DNA of 64,000 nt from Streptomyces mobaraensis NBRC 13819 = DSM 40847 (lineage in GTDB: Bacteria; Actinomycetota; Actinomycetes; Streptomycetales; Streptomycetaceae), in the NCBI RefSeq assembly GCF_017916255.1, contig NZ_CP072827.1:5667501-5731500 (forward strand), in the 5' to 3' direction. Below are positions 27,028 to 36,102 of this stretch, piece after piece. The notes beneath the pieces were generated by a model. That model saw nothing but the letters and a program-made list of their open reading frames with translations, ran no database searches and had not been told where the DNA came from. The translations under genes and the position numbers were made by a program. Each line of letters begins with the position of its first letter. The first letter of the stretch is position 1.

Positions 27028-29637
27028 ATGTCGCATCACATACCGGAGGCGGGGGTCTGGTGCCTGATCGTGGCACTGGCCGCCGTGGTGGTCCTGCTGG
27101 TTCGGCAGCGGACGGTCACCACCGCGCTGCGGGCCCGCGCCGCCGCACTGGAGGAGAACGTCCGGGCGCGTGACGAGGAGGCCGCGCGCCTGGTCGACGT
27201 GCGCCTGCCGGCCGTCGCCGACTCGATGGACAGATCGGAGCCCCTGCCCGGTCTGCTCGACGAGCGGCTCACCGGCACCGCGTTCGCCCACAGCCTCCAG
27301 GCCGTGATGGAACTCTTCGCGCAGTCCGTGGACAAGGCGCAGGAACGCGCCGACCAGTCCGCCAAGGCCGCGCTCCGCGCTTCCATGCGCGCACTCCAGG
27401 GACTGGCGCACGAACAGCAGCAGGCCATCACCGGCATGCAGGAGCGGCACGACGACCCCGCCGTGCTCCGCGACCTGCTGGAGATCGACCACACCAACTC
27501 GCAGTTCGGGCGGCGCGCCCAGGCCATCGGCGTGCTCTGCGGCTCGTGGCCCGGACGGCAGCGCGTCGCCTCCCCGCTGACCGACGTCGTCCGCGGCGCC
27601 ACCTCCCGCATCCGCGACTACCGCCGGGTGCGGGTGCACGGCGACGGGGAACTCGCCGTGGTCAGCCGGGCCGTGGAGCCCGTCGTCCTCGCCGTCGCCG
27701 AACTCCTCGACAACGCCGCCCGGCACTCGCAGCCCAACACCACCGTCGAGGTGAGCCTCCAGCCGGTGCACAACGGCGCCTGCGTCCTCATCGACGACGC
27801 CGGCGTCGGCATGGACGGCCAGGAGATCGAACGGGCCGTCGACCTGCTCTCCGGCCGCCGCGCGGTGGACGTCTCCCGGCTCGGCGACCCCCCGCAGTTC
27901 GGCTTCCCCGTCGTGGGCGTGCTCGCGGCGCGCTACGGCTTCAGCGTCTCCGTCGACACGCGCTCGCCCTACGGCGGCGTACGCGCGGTCGTCTTCCTGC
28001 CGACCGCGCTCCTCACCCACCTGGAACTGGACGGACCCGGCACGACGCCGCTCACCGCGCCGCGCGCGACGGGCGGGGGAGCGGCGCGTGACCGCGACCG
28101 GGCGCGGGGCGGCCCTGACGGGCCGGCGGCCGGCGCGTCGGCGGCCGGCGGCGACGGATTCGGGGAGCCCGCTCCGGGCCGTACTCCCGCGCCCGGCGCG
28201 GGCGGTGACCGCCGGCCGTCCGTCGCGGGTACGCGGGACTCGGGGCAGCCCGTATCCCGACCGTCCGGTACCGAGGGCTCCTCCGGCACCGAGGCCGGCT
28301 CCGCACCCTCCCAGGGGCCCACTCCGTCCGCCGGGACCACCGCGGGCGGCCTGCCCAAGCGCCGCCGACGCCGCCCCGCCGGCCCGCCGGCCGGCTCCGC
28401 ACCCCTGCCCCCCGAGACACCGGCACCCGCCGCCCCCGAGCGCACGGCCGAGGAAACGGCCCGGCGCATGGGCGCGTTCGCCCGCGGCACCCGCTCCGGA
28501 CGCGCGAACCGCACCCCGGCGGCCGCCGGCGCCCCCACCGAGACCACGGTCCCCACCGAGACCACCGGCCCCTCGGCCACCGACGCCGATTGGTCCGGTG
28601 CCGGCCGCCCTGCGGGCGGCGCGGGCTCGATCGCTCCCGAATTCCGTCAGCCTGCCGAGCCCCGTGGCCGGGCCACCGACGCCGGTCGGTCCGATGTCGG
28701 CCGCGCTGCCGGCGATGCGGGCTGGACCGCCTCCGCTGATGACCGATCTGCCGAGCTTGGCGGCGGGGTTGCCGACGCCGGCCGCGCTGTCGGCGGTGAG
28801 GGCCGGGCGGTCGGCGACTTCGGCCGATCTTTCGCGGGTGGCGGCCGGGTCCCCGACGCGGGTCGGCCCACCGCTGATGCCGACCGGACGGCCGCTGATG
28901 CCGGTCAAGCCGGTGCCGGCCGCCCTGCGGGCGACGCGGGCCGGACCGCTCCCGGCTTCGTCCGGCCTGCCGAGCCGGGTGACCGGGCCGCCGACGCCGG
29001 TCGGTTCGACGCCGGTCGCACCCTTGGCGACGTCGGCTGGCCCGCCGAGGACGTCGGCCGGAGTGCCTACGGCACCGATCCGTCCGCCCACGGCACCGGC
29101 CGGTACGCCGATGCCGTCGACCGGTACCCGGAGACCGGGCACCCCGGATCCGCCGAGCGTGCCCCGCGCGCCGGGGACCGGACGGCGGCTCAGGACCGTA
29201 CGGCGGCTCAGGACCGTACGGCGGCCCAGGACCGGGCGCGGGCTCAGGACCGGGCACCGGGCCGGGCGCCGCTGCAAGGCCGGGCCCCCGCGTCCGCGCG
29301 CCCGGCCGACCAGGGCCCGCAAGCCGGCACCCCGCATCCGTACCCAGGCGGGGCCCAGCAGCCGCACGCCGAGGCCCCCGGACCGTACGCCCCGGACCCG
29401 CATGCCGAGGCCCCCCGCCCGTACCCCGGCGTCCCGGCCCCGTACCCCGAGGCCCCCGGCCCGTACCCCGGCGCCCGGGACCCCTACCCCAGCGCCCGGG
29501 ACCCGTACCCCGCCCCGCCGGAGCGGTCCGGCGCCGACCCCGGTCCGTACCCCCGGCCCCACCCCGCCCCAGGGCCGCGGTCCTCAACCGCCCCCGCCCC
29601 CGAGCCCGCAGAAGACGAAGGGAACCCGCACGCGTGA
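27028..29637 (+). CDS. cvnA: CvnA, conservon sensor-like histidine kinase with very long disordered tail
   Basis: An 869-residue protein. One N-terminal membrane helix (about 9-27) is followed by a helical linker, a central dimerisation-like region and an HSP90-like ATPase domain (N-box VAELLDNAARHS; DDAGVGMDG; QFGFPVVGVLAARYG). The phospho-accepting His of ordinary kinases is not obvious, as in other conservon kinases. From about residue 345 to the end (over 500 residues) it is Ala/Gly/Asp/Pro/Arg-rich and probably disordered. The tail includes four DRTAAQ-like repeats and a Pro/Tyr-rich stretch. GTGA overlap with cvnB. The membrane sensor of a G-protein-like signalling unit. Confidence 0.9.
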   Translation: MSHHIPEAGVWCLIVALAAVVVLLVRQRTVTTALRARAAALEENVRARDEEAARLVDVRLPAVADSMDRSEPLPGLLDERLTGTAFAHSLQAVMELFAQSVDKAQERADQSAKAALRASMRALQGLAHEQQQAITGMQERHDDPAVLRDLLEIDHTNSQFGRRAQAIGVLCGSWPGRQRVASPLTDVVRGATSRIRDYRRVRVHGDGELAVVSRAVEPVVLAVAELLDNAARHSQPNTTVEVSLQPVHNGACVLIDDAGVGMDGQEIERAVDLLSGRRAVDVSRLGDPPQFGFPVVGVLAARYGFSVSVDTRSPYGGVRAVVFLPTALLTHLELDGPGTTPLTAPRATGGGAARDRDRARGGPDGPAAGASAAGGDGFGEPAPGRTPAPGAGGDRRPSVAGTRDSGQPVSRPSGTEGSSGTEAGSAPSQGPTPSAGTTAGGLPKRRRRRPAGPPAGSAPLPPETPAPAAPERTAEETARRMGAFARGTRSGRANRTPAAAGAPTETTVPTETTGPSATDADWSGAGRPAGGAGSIAPEFRQPAEPRGRATDAGRSDVGRAAGDAGWTASADDRSAELGGGVADAGRAVGGEGRAVGDFGRSFAGGGRVPDAGRPTADADRTAADAGQAGAGRPAGDAGRTAPGFVRPAEPGDRAADAGRFDAGRTLGDVGWPAEDVGRSAYGTDPSAHGTGRYADAVDRYPETGHPGSAERAPRAGDRTAAQDRTAAQDRTAAQDRARAQDRAPGRAPLQGRAPASARPADQGPQAGTPHPYPGGAQQPHAEAPGPYAPDPHAEAPRPYPGVPAPYPEAPGPYPGARDPYPSARDPYPAPPERSGADPGPYPRPHPAPGPRSSTAPAPEPAEDEGNPHA
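29176..29247 (+). repeat. 18-bp tandem repeat inside cvnA
   Basis: Four consecutive 18-bp units of the type GACCGTACGGCGGCTCAG (29176-29193, 29194-29211, 29212-29229, 29230-29247), with a few substitutions. They encode DRTAAQ-like hexapeptides in the disordered tail. Being a multiple of three, copy-number change would keep the frame. Confidence 0.9.
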
Positions 29638-30074
29638 ACGACCACCTGAACAACGATCTGGCCTGGATGCTGGACGAGGTCGTGAAGATCCCCGAGGCCC
29701 GCCACGCGATCCTGCTCTCCGCCGACGGCATGCTGCGCGCGCACTCCGCGGGCATCGCGCGCGACGAGGCCGAGCGCCAGGCGGCGGCCCTGTCCGGGCT
29801 GCAGTCCATCAGCCGTTCCACGGCGGACTTCTGCACCCACCCGGCCCGGCACGAGACGCCCTGGCGGCAGACGCTGATCGAGTTCGCGCACGGCTACGTC
29901 TTCCTGATCGCGGCCGGTCCCGGCGCCTACCTCGCGGTCTCCGCCACCGAGAACGTCGACATGGAGGCCGTCACCTACCGCATGCAGAAGACGGTCGACC
30001 GGCTCGGCAAGGAACTCGTCAGCCCGCCGCGGCTCGACGCCGGGTGGCAGGGCGGCCCCGGCAGCCCGGCGTGA
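29634..30074 (+). CDS. cvnB: CvnB, roadblock/LC7 domain protein
   Basis: A 146-residue roadblock/LC7 protein (LAWMLDEVVKIPEARHAILLSADGMLRAHSAGIARDEAE), expected to regulate the CvnD GTPase at the membrane. The start overlaps the cvnA stop (GTGA), and its own stop overlaps cvnC the same way. The C-terminus (after about 125) is a short Gly/Pro tail. Confidence 0.95.
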   Translation: MNDHLNNDLAWMLDEVVKIPEARHAILLSADGMLRAHSAGIARDEAERQAAALSGLQSISRSTADFCTHPARHETPWRQTLIEFAHGYVFLIAAGPGAYLAVSATENVDMEAVTYRMQKTVDRLGKELVSPPRLDAGWQGGPGSPA

Positions 30075-30433
30075 CCCCGGCCGTGCCCCGGCGCGACAAG
30101 GGGCTGGTACGGCCGTACGTCGTCACGGAGGGCCGGTCGCACCCGACCCGCAACACCTTCGACCTGGTCACCCTGGTGATGGCGCACGACGACCGGCCGC
30201 TCGACGGGCTCAGCCCGGAGAAGTACCGCCTCATGGAGCTCTGCCTCGGCGGCGCCCTGTCCGTCGCCGAGATCGCCGGCTACCTCCAACTGCCCGTCAG
30301 CGTCACCAAGGTGCTGCTCAGCGACCTCGTGGACAGCGGCCACCTCAGCACCAGGGCGCCCATCCCCTCGGCACGACTGCCCGAGGCCCAGATCCTCCAG
30401 GAGGTGCTCGATGGACTCCGCGCTCGCCTCTGA
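30071..30433 (+). CDS. cvnC: CvnC, DUF742 winged-helix-like protein
   Basis: A 120-residue DUF742 protein. Segments LVRPYVVTEGRSHPTRNTFDLVTLV and LSVAEIAGYLQLPVSVTKVLLSDLVDSGHL form a helix-turn-helix-like fold. It is the third component of the conservon complex. It overlaps cvnB by four bases and cvnD by 23 bases, so all are translated as one unit. Confidence 0.95.
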   Translation: MTPAVPRRDKGLVRPYVVTEGRSHPTRNTFDLVTLVMAHDDRPLDGLSPEKYRLMELCLGGALSVAEIAGYLQLPVSVTKVLLSDLVDSGHLSTRAPIPSARLPEAQILQEVLDGLRARL

Positions 30434-31046
30434 ACGCGGCGTTTCCCCCAGCGGTGTCCCCGACGGCGGTGGCGTCTACCTGCGCGGGACCGTCCGCACC
30501 GCGGCCAAGCTGCTCGTCGTCGGCCACTTCGGCGTCGGCAAGACGACGTTCGTCGGCGCGCTGTCCGAGATCCGGCCGCTGCGCACCGAGGAGACGATGA
30601 CGCAGGCCGGCGCGCACGTGGACGACCTGGCCGGGACCGACGGCAAGACCACCACCACGGTCGCCATGGACTTCGGCCGGCTCACCCTCAGCGACAGCCT
30701 CGTCCTCTACCTCTTCGGCGCCCCCGGCCAGCAGCGCTTCACCCGCCTGTGGCTGGACATGATCCAGGGCGCGCTCGGCGCGCTCGTCCTCGCCGACACC
30801 CGCCGGCTGGACCACTCCTTCGACGTCATGGGGCTGCTGGAGGAGCACGGCGTGCCGTACGCCGTGGCCGTCAACCACTTCGACGACGCGCCGGTGTTCC
30901 CGGAGGAGGAGATCCGCGAGGCCCTCGACCTCCTCCCGGAGACCCCGCTGGTCACCTGCGACGCCCGGGACCGGGTCTCGGCCACCCGCGCTCTGATCAC
31001 TCTCGTGGACCACCTGCACGCCCGCACCGCCCAGGAGCCCCTGTGA
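30411..31046 (+). CDS. cvnD: CvnD, Ras-like small GTPase
   Basis: A 211-residue GTPase with P-loop [12 protein letters not shown], a switch-2 region [10 protein letters not shown] and a base-specificity motif written NHFDD in place of NKxD. It is the output switch of the CvnABCD complex, which is membrane-associated and compared with eukaryotic G-protein systems in Streptomyces. ATG at 30411 follows CAGGAGG, within cvnC. The stop overlaps the P450 start (GTGA). Confidence 0.95.
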   Translation: MDSALASERGVSPSGVPDGGGVYLRGTVRTAAKLLVVGHFGVGKTTFVGALSEIRPLRTEETMTQAGAHVDDLAGTDGKTTTTVAMDFGRLTLSDSLVLYLFGAPGQQRFTRLWLDMIQGALGALVLADTRRLDHSFDVMGLLEEHGVPYAVAVNHFDDAPVFPEEEIREALDLLPETPLVTCDARDRVSATRALITLVDHLHARTAQEPL

Positions 31047-32641
31047 CCCGTGTGACCCGTGCGAGTCGGCCCCCGGCCGCCCAGCCGCCGGCCGGCTGCC
31101 CCGCGCACCAGGGCGCGGCGCCCCCTCCCGAGGTCACCCCCCTGCACGGCCCGGATTTCGCGGCCGACCCGCACGCCGTCTACCGGCGGCTGCGCCGGTA
31201 CGGGCCCGTCGCTCCCGTCGAACTCGCGCCGGGCGTCCGGGCCCACCTCGTCACCGACTACCGCGCCGCCCTGGACGTCCTGCGCAGCCCCGAGGCGTTC
31301 GCCAAGGACGCCCGCCGCTGGCGCGCCCTGGCGGACGGCCGCGTCGCGCCCGACAATCCCGTCGTGCCGATGATGGCGTACCGGCCCAACTGCCTCTTCA
31401 CCGACGGCGAGGCGCACCGGCGGCTCCGCCAGGCGGTCACCGACAGCCTGGCGCGCATCGACCCCAACGCCCTGCGCGGCTACGTCGAGCGCAGCGCCGA
31501 CGTGCTCGTCGACCGGTTCACCACGGCCGGCGAGGCCGACCTGCTCGGCGACTACGCCAAGGTGCTGCCGCTGCTGGTCTTCAACCAGCTCTTCGGCTGC
31601 CCGCCCGCGCTCGGCGACCGGCTCGTCGAGGGCATGTCCGGCATCTTCGACGGGGTCGACGCCGAACGCGCCAACGCCCTCATCACCAGCACCCTGACCG
31701 AACTGATCGCCCTCAAGCGCCGGCAGCCGGGCGCGGACGTGACGTCCTGGCTGATGGCGCATCCGGCCGGGCTCACCGACGAGGAGATGATCCACCAACT
31801 CGTCGTGCTGATGGGCGCGGGCACCGAGCCCCAGCAGAACCTCATCGCGGGCGCCCTGCGGCTGCTGCTCTGCGACGACCGGTTCGCGGGCGACCTGGCC
31901 GGCGGCACCATGCCCGTCGACGACGCGCTGGACGAGGTGCTCTGGCTCGACCCGCCGATGGCCAACTACGGCGTCCACTACCCGACGGCCGACCTCGACT
32001 TCGCGGGCGTACGGCTGCGCGCCGGCGAACCCGTCGTCGTCAGCTTCGCCGCCGCCAACACGGACCCCGCCCTCCGCCCCGAGCACCACTCCGGGCAGCG
32101 CACCGGCAACCGCGCGCACCTCGCCTGGAGCGCCGGCCCGCACCACTGCCCGGCCAAGGACCCGGCCCGGCTGATCGCCTCGGCCGCCGTGGAACGGCTC
32201 CTCGACCGGCTGCCGGACATGGAACTGGCCGTACCCGCCGACCGGCTGGTGTGGCGGCCCGGCCCGTTCCACCGGGCCCTGACGGCGCTGCCCGTGCGCT
32301 TCCCGCCGCAGCCCGTGCCCGTATCGGCGTCCGGGTCGGCACCGGTGGCCGCGTCGGCGTCCGACGCACCCGGGCCGCGGACCGGACCCGCGGGCGCCTT
32401 CGGGCACCCCGGCGGCGAGCCCGCCCGTACAGCCCCGTACGCCTCCCCGACCACTCCCGTTCCCGCTCGCACCCCCGCTCCCACCCCCGAGACTTTTGGA
32501 GACCGCAGATGGAACGTCCCACCTGCCCCGTCACGATCGACCCCGCCGGCCGGGACATCCACGGCGAGGCCGCCCGCATCCGGGCCCACGGACCGGCGGT
32601 CCCCGTGGAGCTCCCTGGGGGCGTGGTGGCGTGGGCGGTGA
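31043..32641 (+). CDS. cvnE: CvnE, CYP157-type cytochrome P450 lacking the ExxR motif
   Basis: A 532-residue P450-fold protein. The heme-ligand Cys369 lies in [10 protein letters not shown], a modified FGxGxHxCxG. The K-helix ExxR motif is absent: the equivalent segment is DEVLWLDPP (E298-x-x-W301). The I-helix has [10 protein letters not shown] instead of the acid-alcohol pair. Loss of ExxR is the known signature of the CYP157 family, which pairs with CYP154 in conservons. Residues 421-532 are a Pro/Ala/Ser-rich extension read through the first 133 bases of the next gene in another frame. Mono-oxygenase activity is doubtful. Confidence 0.88.
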   Translation: MTRVTRASRPPAAQPPAGCPAHQGAAPPPEVTPLHGPDFAADPHAVYRRLRRYGPVAPVELAPGVRAHLVTDYRAALDVLRSPEAFAKDARRWRALADGRVAPDNPVVPMMAYRPNCLFTDGEAHRRLRQAVTDSLARIDPNALRGYVERSADVLVDRFTTAGEADLLGDYAKVLPLLVFNQLFGCPPALGDRLVEGMSGIFDGVDAERANALITSTLTELIALKRRQPGADVTSWLMAHPAGLTDEEMIHQLVVLMGAGTEPQQNLIAGALRLLLCDDRFAGDLAGGTMPVDDALDEVLWLDPPMANYGVHYPTADLDFAGVRLRAGEPVVVSFAAANTDPALRPEHHSGQRTGNRAHLAWSAGPHHCPAKDPARLIASAAVERLLDRLPDMELAVPADRLVWRPGPFHRALTALPVRFPPQPVPVSASGSAPVAASASDAPGPRTGPAGAFGHPGGEPARTAPYASPTTPVPARTPAPTPETFGDRRWNVPPAPSRSTPPAGTSTARPPASGPTDRRSPWSSLGAWWRGR

Positions 32642-33810
32642 CCTCCCAGGCCCTGCTCAAGCGGCTCCTCACCGACCCCCGCGTCTCCAAGGACCCGCGG
32701 CAGCACTGGCCGACCTGGATCAACGGTGAGGTCTCCCCGGAGTGGCCGCTCTACACCTGGGTCGCGGTGCAGAACATGTTCACCGCCTACGGCCCCGACC
32801 ACCGCCGCCTCCGCTCCCTGGTCGCCAAGGCGTTCACCGCCCGCCGCACCGCCGCCCTGCGCCCCCGCGTCGAGAAGATCACCGCCGAGCTGCTGGACGG
32901 CCTGGCCGCCGCCGGGCCCGGCACGGTCGTCGACCTCCGCGAGCGCTACGCCTACCCGCTGCCCATCCGGGTCATCTGCGAACTGATGGGCATCGAGGAC
33001 GAGGACGCCCGCGAGGGCCTGCGCCGCTGCGTCGACTCGATCTTCCACACCTCCGCCGACCCCGCCGAGGTCACCGCCACCTACACCGAGATCTACCGGC
33101 TGCTCGGCGAGCTCGTCGCCGCCAAGCGCGAGAAGCCCGGCGACGACATGACCAGCGTCCTCATCTCGGCCCGCGACGACGAGGACGGCACCCGGCTCAG
33201 CGAGCAGGAGCTGGTCGACACCCTGCTGCTGGTGATCAGCGCGGGCCACGAGACCACCGTCAACCTCCTCGACAACGCCATCCACCTGCTGCTCACCCAC
33301 CCCGAGCAGCTCGCCCTCGTCCGCTCCGGACAGGCCGGCTGGGACGACGTCGTCGAGGAGGCGCTGCGCGTCGAGGCGCCCGTCGCCAACCTCCCGCTCC
33401 GCTACGCCGTCGAGGACATCACGCTCGACGACGGGACCGTCCTCCGGGAGGGCGACGCCATCGTCGCGGCGTACGCGGCGGCGGGCCGCGACCCGGAGCT
33501 GTACGGCGAGGGGGCCGCCGAGTTCGACGTGCGGCGCGCCACCAAGGACCACCTCTCCTTCGGCCACGGCGCCCACTTCTGCCTCGGCGCCCCGCTGGCC
33601 CGGCTGGAGGCGACCGTGGCGCTGCCGGCCCTCTTCGCCCGCTTCCCGGAGCTGCGCCTCGCGCCGGAGGCGGGCGGCGGGGAAGGCGGCGGGGAAGGCG
33701 GCGGGGAAGACGGTGGGGAGGCCGGTGACGGGAAGGCCGGCGGCCTGGAGCCGGTGGACTCCTTCATCTCCAACGGACACCGTTCCCTCCCGGCCCTCCT
33801 CCACGGCTGA
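32509..33810 (+). CDS. CYP154-type cytochrome P450
   Basis: A 433-residue P450 with intact motifs: I-helix [10 protein letters not shown]-helix [11 protein letters not shown] (ExxR) and heme loop [17 protein letters not shown]. It is the expected CYP154 partner of the preceding CYP157. ATG at 32509 follows TTTTGGAG, inside the end of the CYP157 frame. Near the C-terminus an insertion of about 24 Gly/Glu/Asp residues (three GGGE repeats, then [12 protein letters not shown]) interrupts the normal FPELRLA...[11 protein letters not shown] junction. Substrate unknown; ferredoxin partner not encoded nearby. Confidence 0.92.
   Translation: MERPTCPVTIDPAGRDIHGEAARIRAHGPAVPVELPGGVVAWAVTSQALLKRLLTDPRVSKDPRQHWPTWINGEVSPEWPLYTWVAVQNMFTAYGPDHRRLRSLVAKAFTARRTAALRPRVEKITAELLDGLAAAGPGTVVDLRERYAYPLPIRVICELMGIEDEDAREGLRRCVDSIFHTSADPAEVTATYTEIYRLLGELVAAKREKPGDDMTSVLISARDDEDGTRLSEQELVDTLLLVISAGHETTVNLLDNAIHLLLTHPEQLALVRSGQAGWDDVVEEALRVEAPVANLPLRYAVEDITLDDGTVLREGDAIVAAYAAAGRDPELYGEGAAEFDVRRATKDHLSFGHGAHFCLGAPLARLEATVALPALFARFPELRLAPEAGGGEGGGEGGGEDGGEAGDGKAGGLEPVDSFISNGHRSLPALLHG
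33673..33708 (+). repeat. 12-bp tandem repeat in the CYP154 gene
   Basis: Three perfect copies of GGCGGCGGGGAA (33673-33684, 33685-33696, 33697-33708) in frame, encoding GGGE three times. It lies in the insertion near the C-terminus of the P450. Confidence 0.92.
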
Positions 33811-33871
33811 CCGTCCGTCGTCCCCGTCCTCCCCGGGCTCCTCGGGCGCTCTCCGGCCCTCGCCCCAACCC

Positions 33872-33922
33872 CGCCCACCCGCCACCAGCCCGAACACGGA
33901 CCGGGCGGGTGGCGGGTGGGCG
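33872..33922. terminator. Long hairpin between CYP154 and the KimA-like gene
   Basis: A perfect 15-bp inverted repeat (CGCCCACCCGCCACC at 33872-33886, complement at 33908-33922). A second 5-bp pair inside the loop (GCCCG 33888-33892 with CGGGC 33902-33906) extends it. It probably ends the conservon transcript, and its right arm reaches the -35 region of the next promoter. Confidence 0.85.
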
Positions 33923-33940
33923 AGCCGGGGACCGAACGCT

Positions 33941-33953
33941 TACGATCCTCTGC
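33941..33953 (+). promoter_or_regulatory. -10 box of a leaderless promoter for the KimA-like gene
   Basis: TACGAT at 33941-33946, then seven bases, then the GTG at 33954. No Shine-Dalgarno sequence is present. This suggests a leaderless mRNA. Confidence 0.6.
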
Positions 33954-36008
33954 GTGTCCAAATTGACCGACCTGCCGAAACGGATCCTGATCGGGCGGGC
34001 GCTGCGCAGCGACAAGCTGGGAGAGACCCTCCTCCCCAAGCGCATCGCCCTCCCCGTCTTCGCGTCCGACCCTCTCTCCTCTGTGGCGTACGCGCCGGGC
34101 GAGGTCCTGCTCGTCCTCTCCGTGGCAGGTGTGTCGGCCTACCACTACAGCCCATGGATCGCCGTCGCGGTCGTCGTGCTGATGTTCACGGTGGTCGCCT
34201 CGTACCGCCAGAACGTCCACGCCTACCCGAGCGGCGGCGGCGACTACGAGGTCGCCACCACCAACCTGGGCCCGAAGGCCGGACTCACCGTCGCCAGCGC
34301 CCTCCTCGTCGACTACGTCCTCACGGTCGCCGTCTCCATCGCCTCCGGCATCGAGAACCTCGGCTCCGCCATCCCGTTCGTCGTCGAGCACAAGACCGCC
34401 TGCGCCATCGCCGTGATCGTGCTGCTGACCCTGATGAACCTGAGAGGCGTCAAGGAGTCCGGCAAGCTCTTCGCGATCCCCACCTACGTCTTCGTCGGCG
34501 GCGTCTTCCTGCTGATCGCCTGGGGCGTCGTCCGCGGCGTGTTCATGGGCGACACCATGCGGGCGCCCACCGCCGACTACACCATCAACGCCGAGCACCA
34601 GGGCCTGGCCGGCTTCGCGCTGGTCTTCTTGCTGCTGCGCGCCTTCTCCTCCGGCTGCGCCGCGCTCACCGGCGTCGAGGCGATCAGCAACGGCGTGCCC
34701 GCCTTCCGCAAGCCGAAGTCGAAGAACGCCGCCACCACGCTCGCGCTCATGGGCGGCCTGGCCGTCACCATGTTCTGCGGCATCATCGCGCTGGCCATGG
34801 CCACGCACGTGCGCATGGCCGAGAACCCGGCGAGCGACCTCCTCAAGGACGGCAAGCCGCTCGGCGAGGGCTACACCCAGAACCCGGTGATCTCGCAGGT
34901 CGCCGAGGCGGTCTTCGGCCACGGCTCGTTCCTCTTCGTCGTGCTGGCCGCCGCCACCGCGCTGGTGCTGTTCCTGGCCGCGAACACCGCCTACAACGGC
35001 TTCCCGCTGCTCGGCTCGATCCTCGCCCAGGACCGCTACCTGCCGCGCCAGCTGCACACCCGCGGCGACCGGCTGGCGTTCTCCAACGGCATCGTGCTCC
35101 TCGCGGGCGCCGCCATCGTCCTCACCTACATCTACGGCGCCGACTCGACGAAGCTGATCCAGCTGTACATCGTCGGCGTCTTCGTCTCCTTCACCCTGAG
35201 CCAGATCGGCATGGTCCGGCACTGGAACCGGCACCTGGAGACCGAGACCGACCCCGGCAAGCGCCGCCACATGGTCCGCTCCCGGGCGATCAACACCTTC
35301 GGCGGCTTCCTGACCGGCCTGGTGCTGGTCGTCGTGCTGCTGACCAAGTTCACCCACGGCGCCTGGGTCGCGCTGCTCGGCATGGTGATCTTCTACGCGA
35401 CGATGACCGCCATCCGCCGCCACTACGACCGGGTCGCCGACGAGATCGCGCTCGAGGACGAGCCCGGCGAGGCGGCCGTCCGGCCGTCGCGGGTGCACTC
35501 CATCGTGCTGGTCTCCAAGGTCCACAAGCCGACCCTGCGGGCCCTGGCCTACGCCAAGCTGATGCGCTCGGACACCCTGGAGGCGCTGAGCATCAGCGTC
35601 GACCCGGCCGAGACCAAGGCGCTGCGCGAGGAGTGGCACGAGCGGGGCGTCGACGTCCCGCTGAAGATCCTCGACTCGCCGTACCGCGAGATCACCCGGC
35701 CGGTGATCGACTACGTGAAGTCGCTCCGCAAGGAGAGCCCGCGCGACGTGGTCAGCGTCTACATCCCCGAGTACGTGGTCGGCCACTGGTACGAGCACCT
35801 GCTCCACAACCAGAGCGCCCTGCGGCTCAAGGGCCGGCTGCTCTTCACCCCGGGCGTGATGGTCACCTCGGTGCCCTGGCAGCTGGACTCCTCCGAGGCC
35901 GCCCGCCGCCGCGCCCGCAAGCGCGCCGAGTGGAACGCGCCCGGCTCGGTCCGGCGCGGCCCGGTCGCCCCGCCGCAGAAGAAGGAAAAGGCCGCGGCGA
36001 AGAAGTAG
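33954..36008 (+). CDS. KimA-like APC-superfamily K+ transporter
   Basis: A 684-residue protein with about 12 membrane helices and a cytosolic C-terminal domain (about 490-650; VHSIVLVSKVHKPTLRALAYAKLMRSDTLEAL). The N-terminal signature FASDPLSSVAYAPGEVLLVL matches the KimA/YdaO group, which are H+/K+ symporters; the C-terminal domain resembles the KimA USP-like regulatory domain. It ends with a Lys-rich tail. GTG at 33954 matches the family start (LPKRILIGRALRSDKLGE). Its recalled partners in actinobacteria are ceoBC, found 13 kb upstream here. K+ transport is inferred from family and context. Confidence 0.88.
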   Translation: MSKLTDLPKRILIGRALRSDKLGETLLPKRIALPVFASDPLSSVAYAPGEVLLVLSVAGVSAYHYSPWIAVAVVVLMFTVVASYRQNVHAYPSGGGDYEVATTNLGPKAGLTVASALLVDYVLTVAVSIASGIENLGSAIPFVVEHKTACAIAVIVLLTLMNLRGVKESGKLFAIPTYVFVGGVFLLIAWGVVRGVFMGDTMRAPTADYTINAEHQGLAGFALVFLLLRAFSSGCAALTGVEAISNGVPAFRKPKSKNAATTLALMGGLAVTMFCGIIALAMATHVRMAENPASDLLKDGKPLGEGYTQNPVISQVAEAVFGHGSFLFVVLAAATALVLFLAANTAYNGFPLLGSILAQDRYLPRQLHTRGDRLAFSNGIVLLAGAAIVLTYIYGADSTKLIQLYIVGVFVSFTLSQIGMVRHWNRHLETETDPGKRRHMVRSRAINTFGGFLTGLVLVVVLLTKFTHGAWVALLGMVIFYATMTAIRRHYDRVADEIALEDEPGEAAVRPSRVHSIVLVSKVHKPTLRALAYAKLMRSDTLEALSISVDPAETKALREEWHERGVDVPLKILDSPYREITRPVIDYVKSLRKESPRDVVSVYIPEYVVGHWYEHLLHNQSALRLKGRLLFTPGVMVTSVPWQLDSSEAARRRARKRAEWNAPGSVRRGPVAPPQKKEKAAAKK

Positions 36009-36102
36009 CCGGGGACGGGGGTGGTGCGGCGGGACGTAGACTGAACGGCTGTTGCCCCGCCGCACCACCTTTTCGCCGACTCGACCCAGGAGCTCTTCCC
36101 CC

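Noticed and set aside
31043..33810. Part of an antibiotic biosynthetic gene cluster because of two P450 genes
   Set aside because: The two P450s belong to the conservon and no synthase, transferase or resistance genes of a pathway are adjacent.
33811..33953. c-di-AMP (ydaO-type) riboswitch upstream of the KimA-like gene
   Set aside because: The 143-base gap is filled by a simple hairpin and a -10 box directly before the GTG, with no room for the riboswitch fold.
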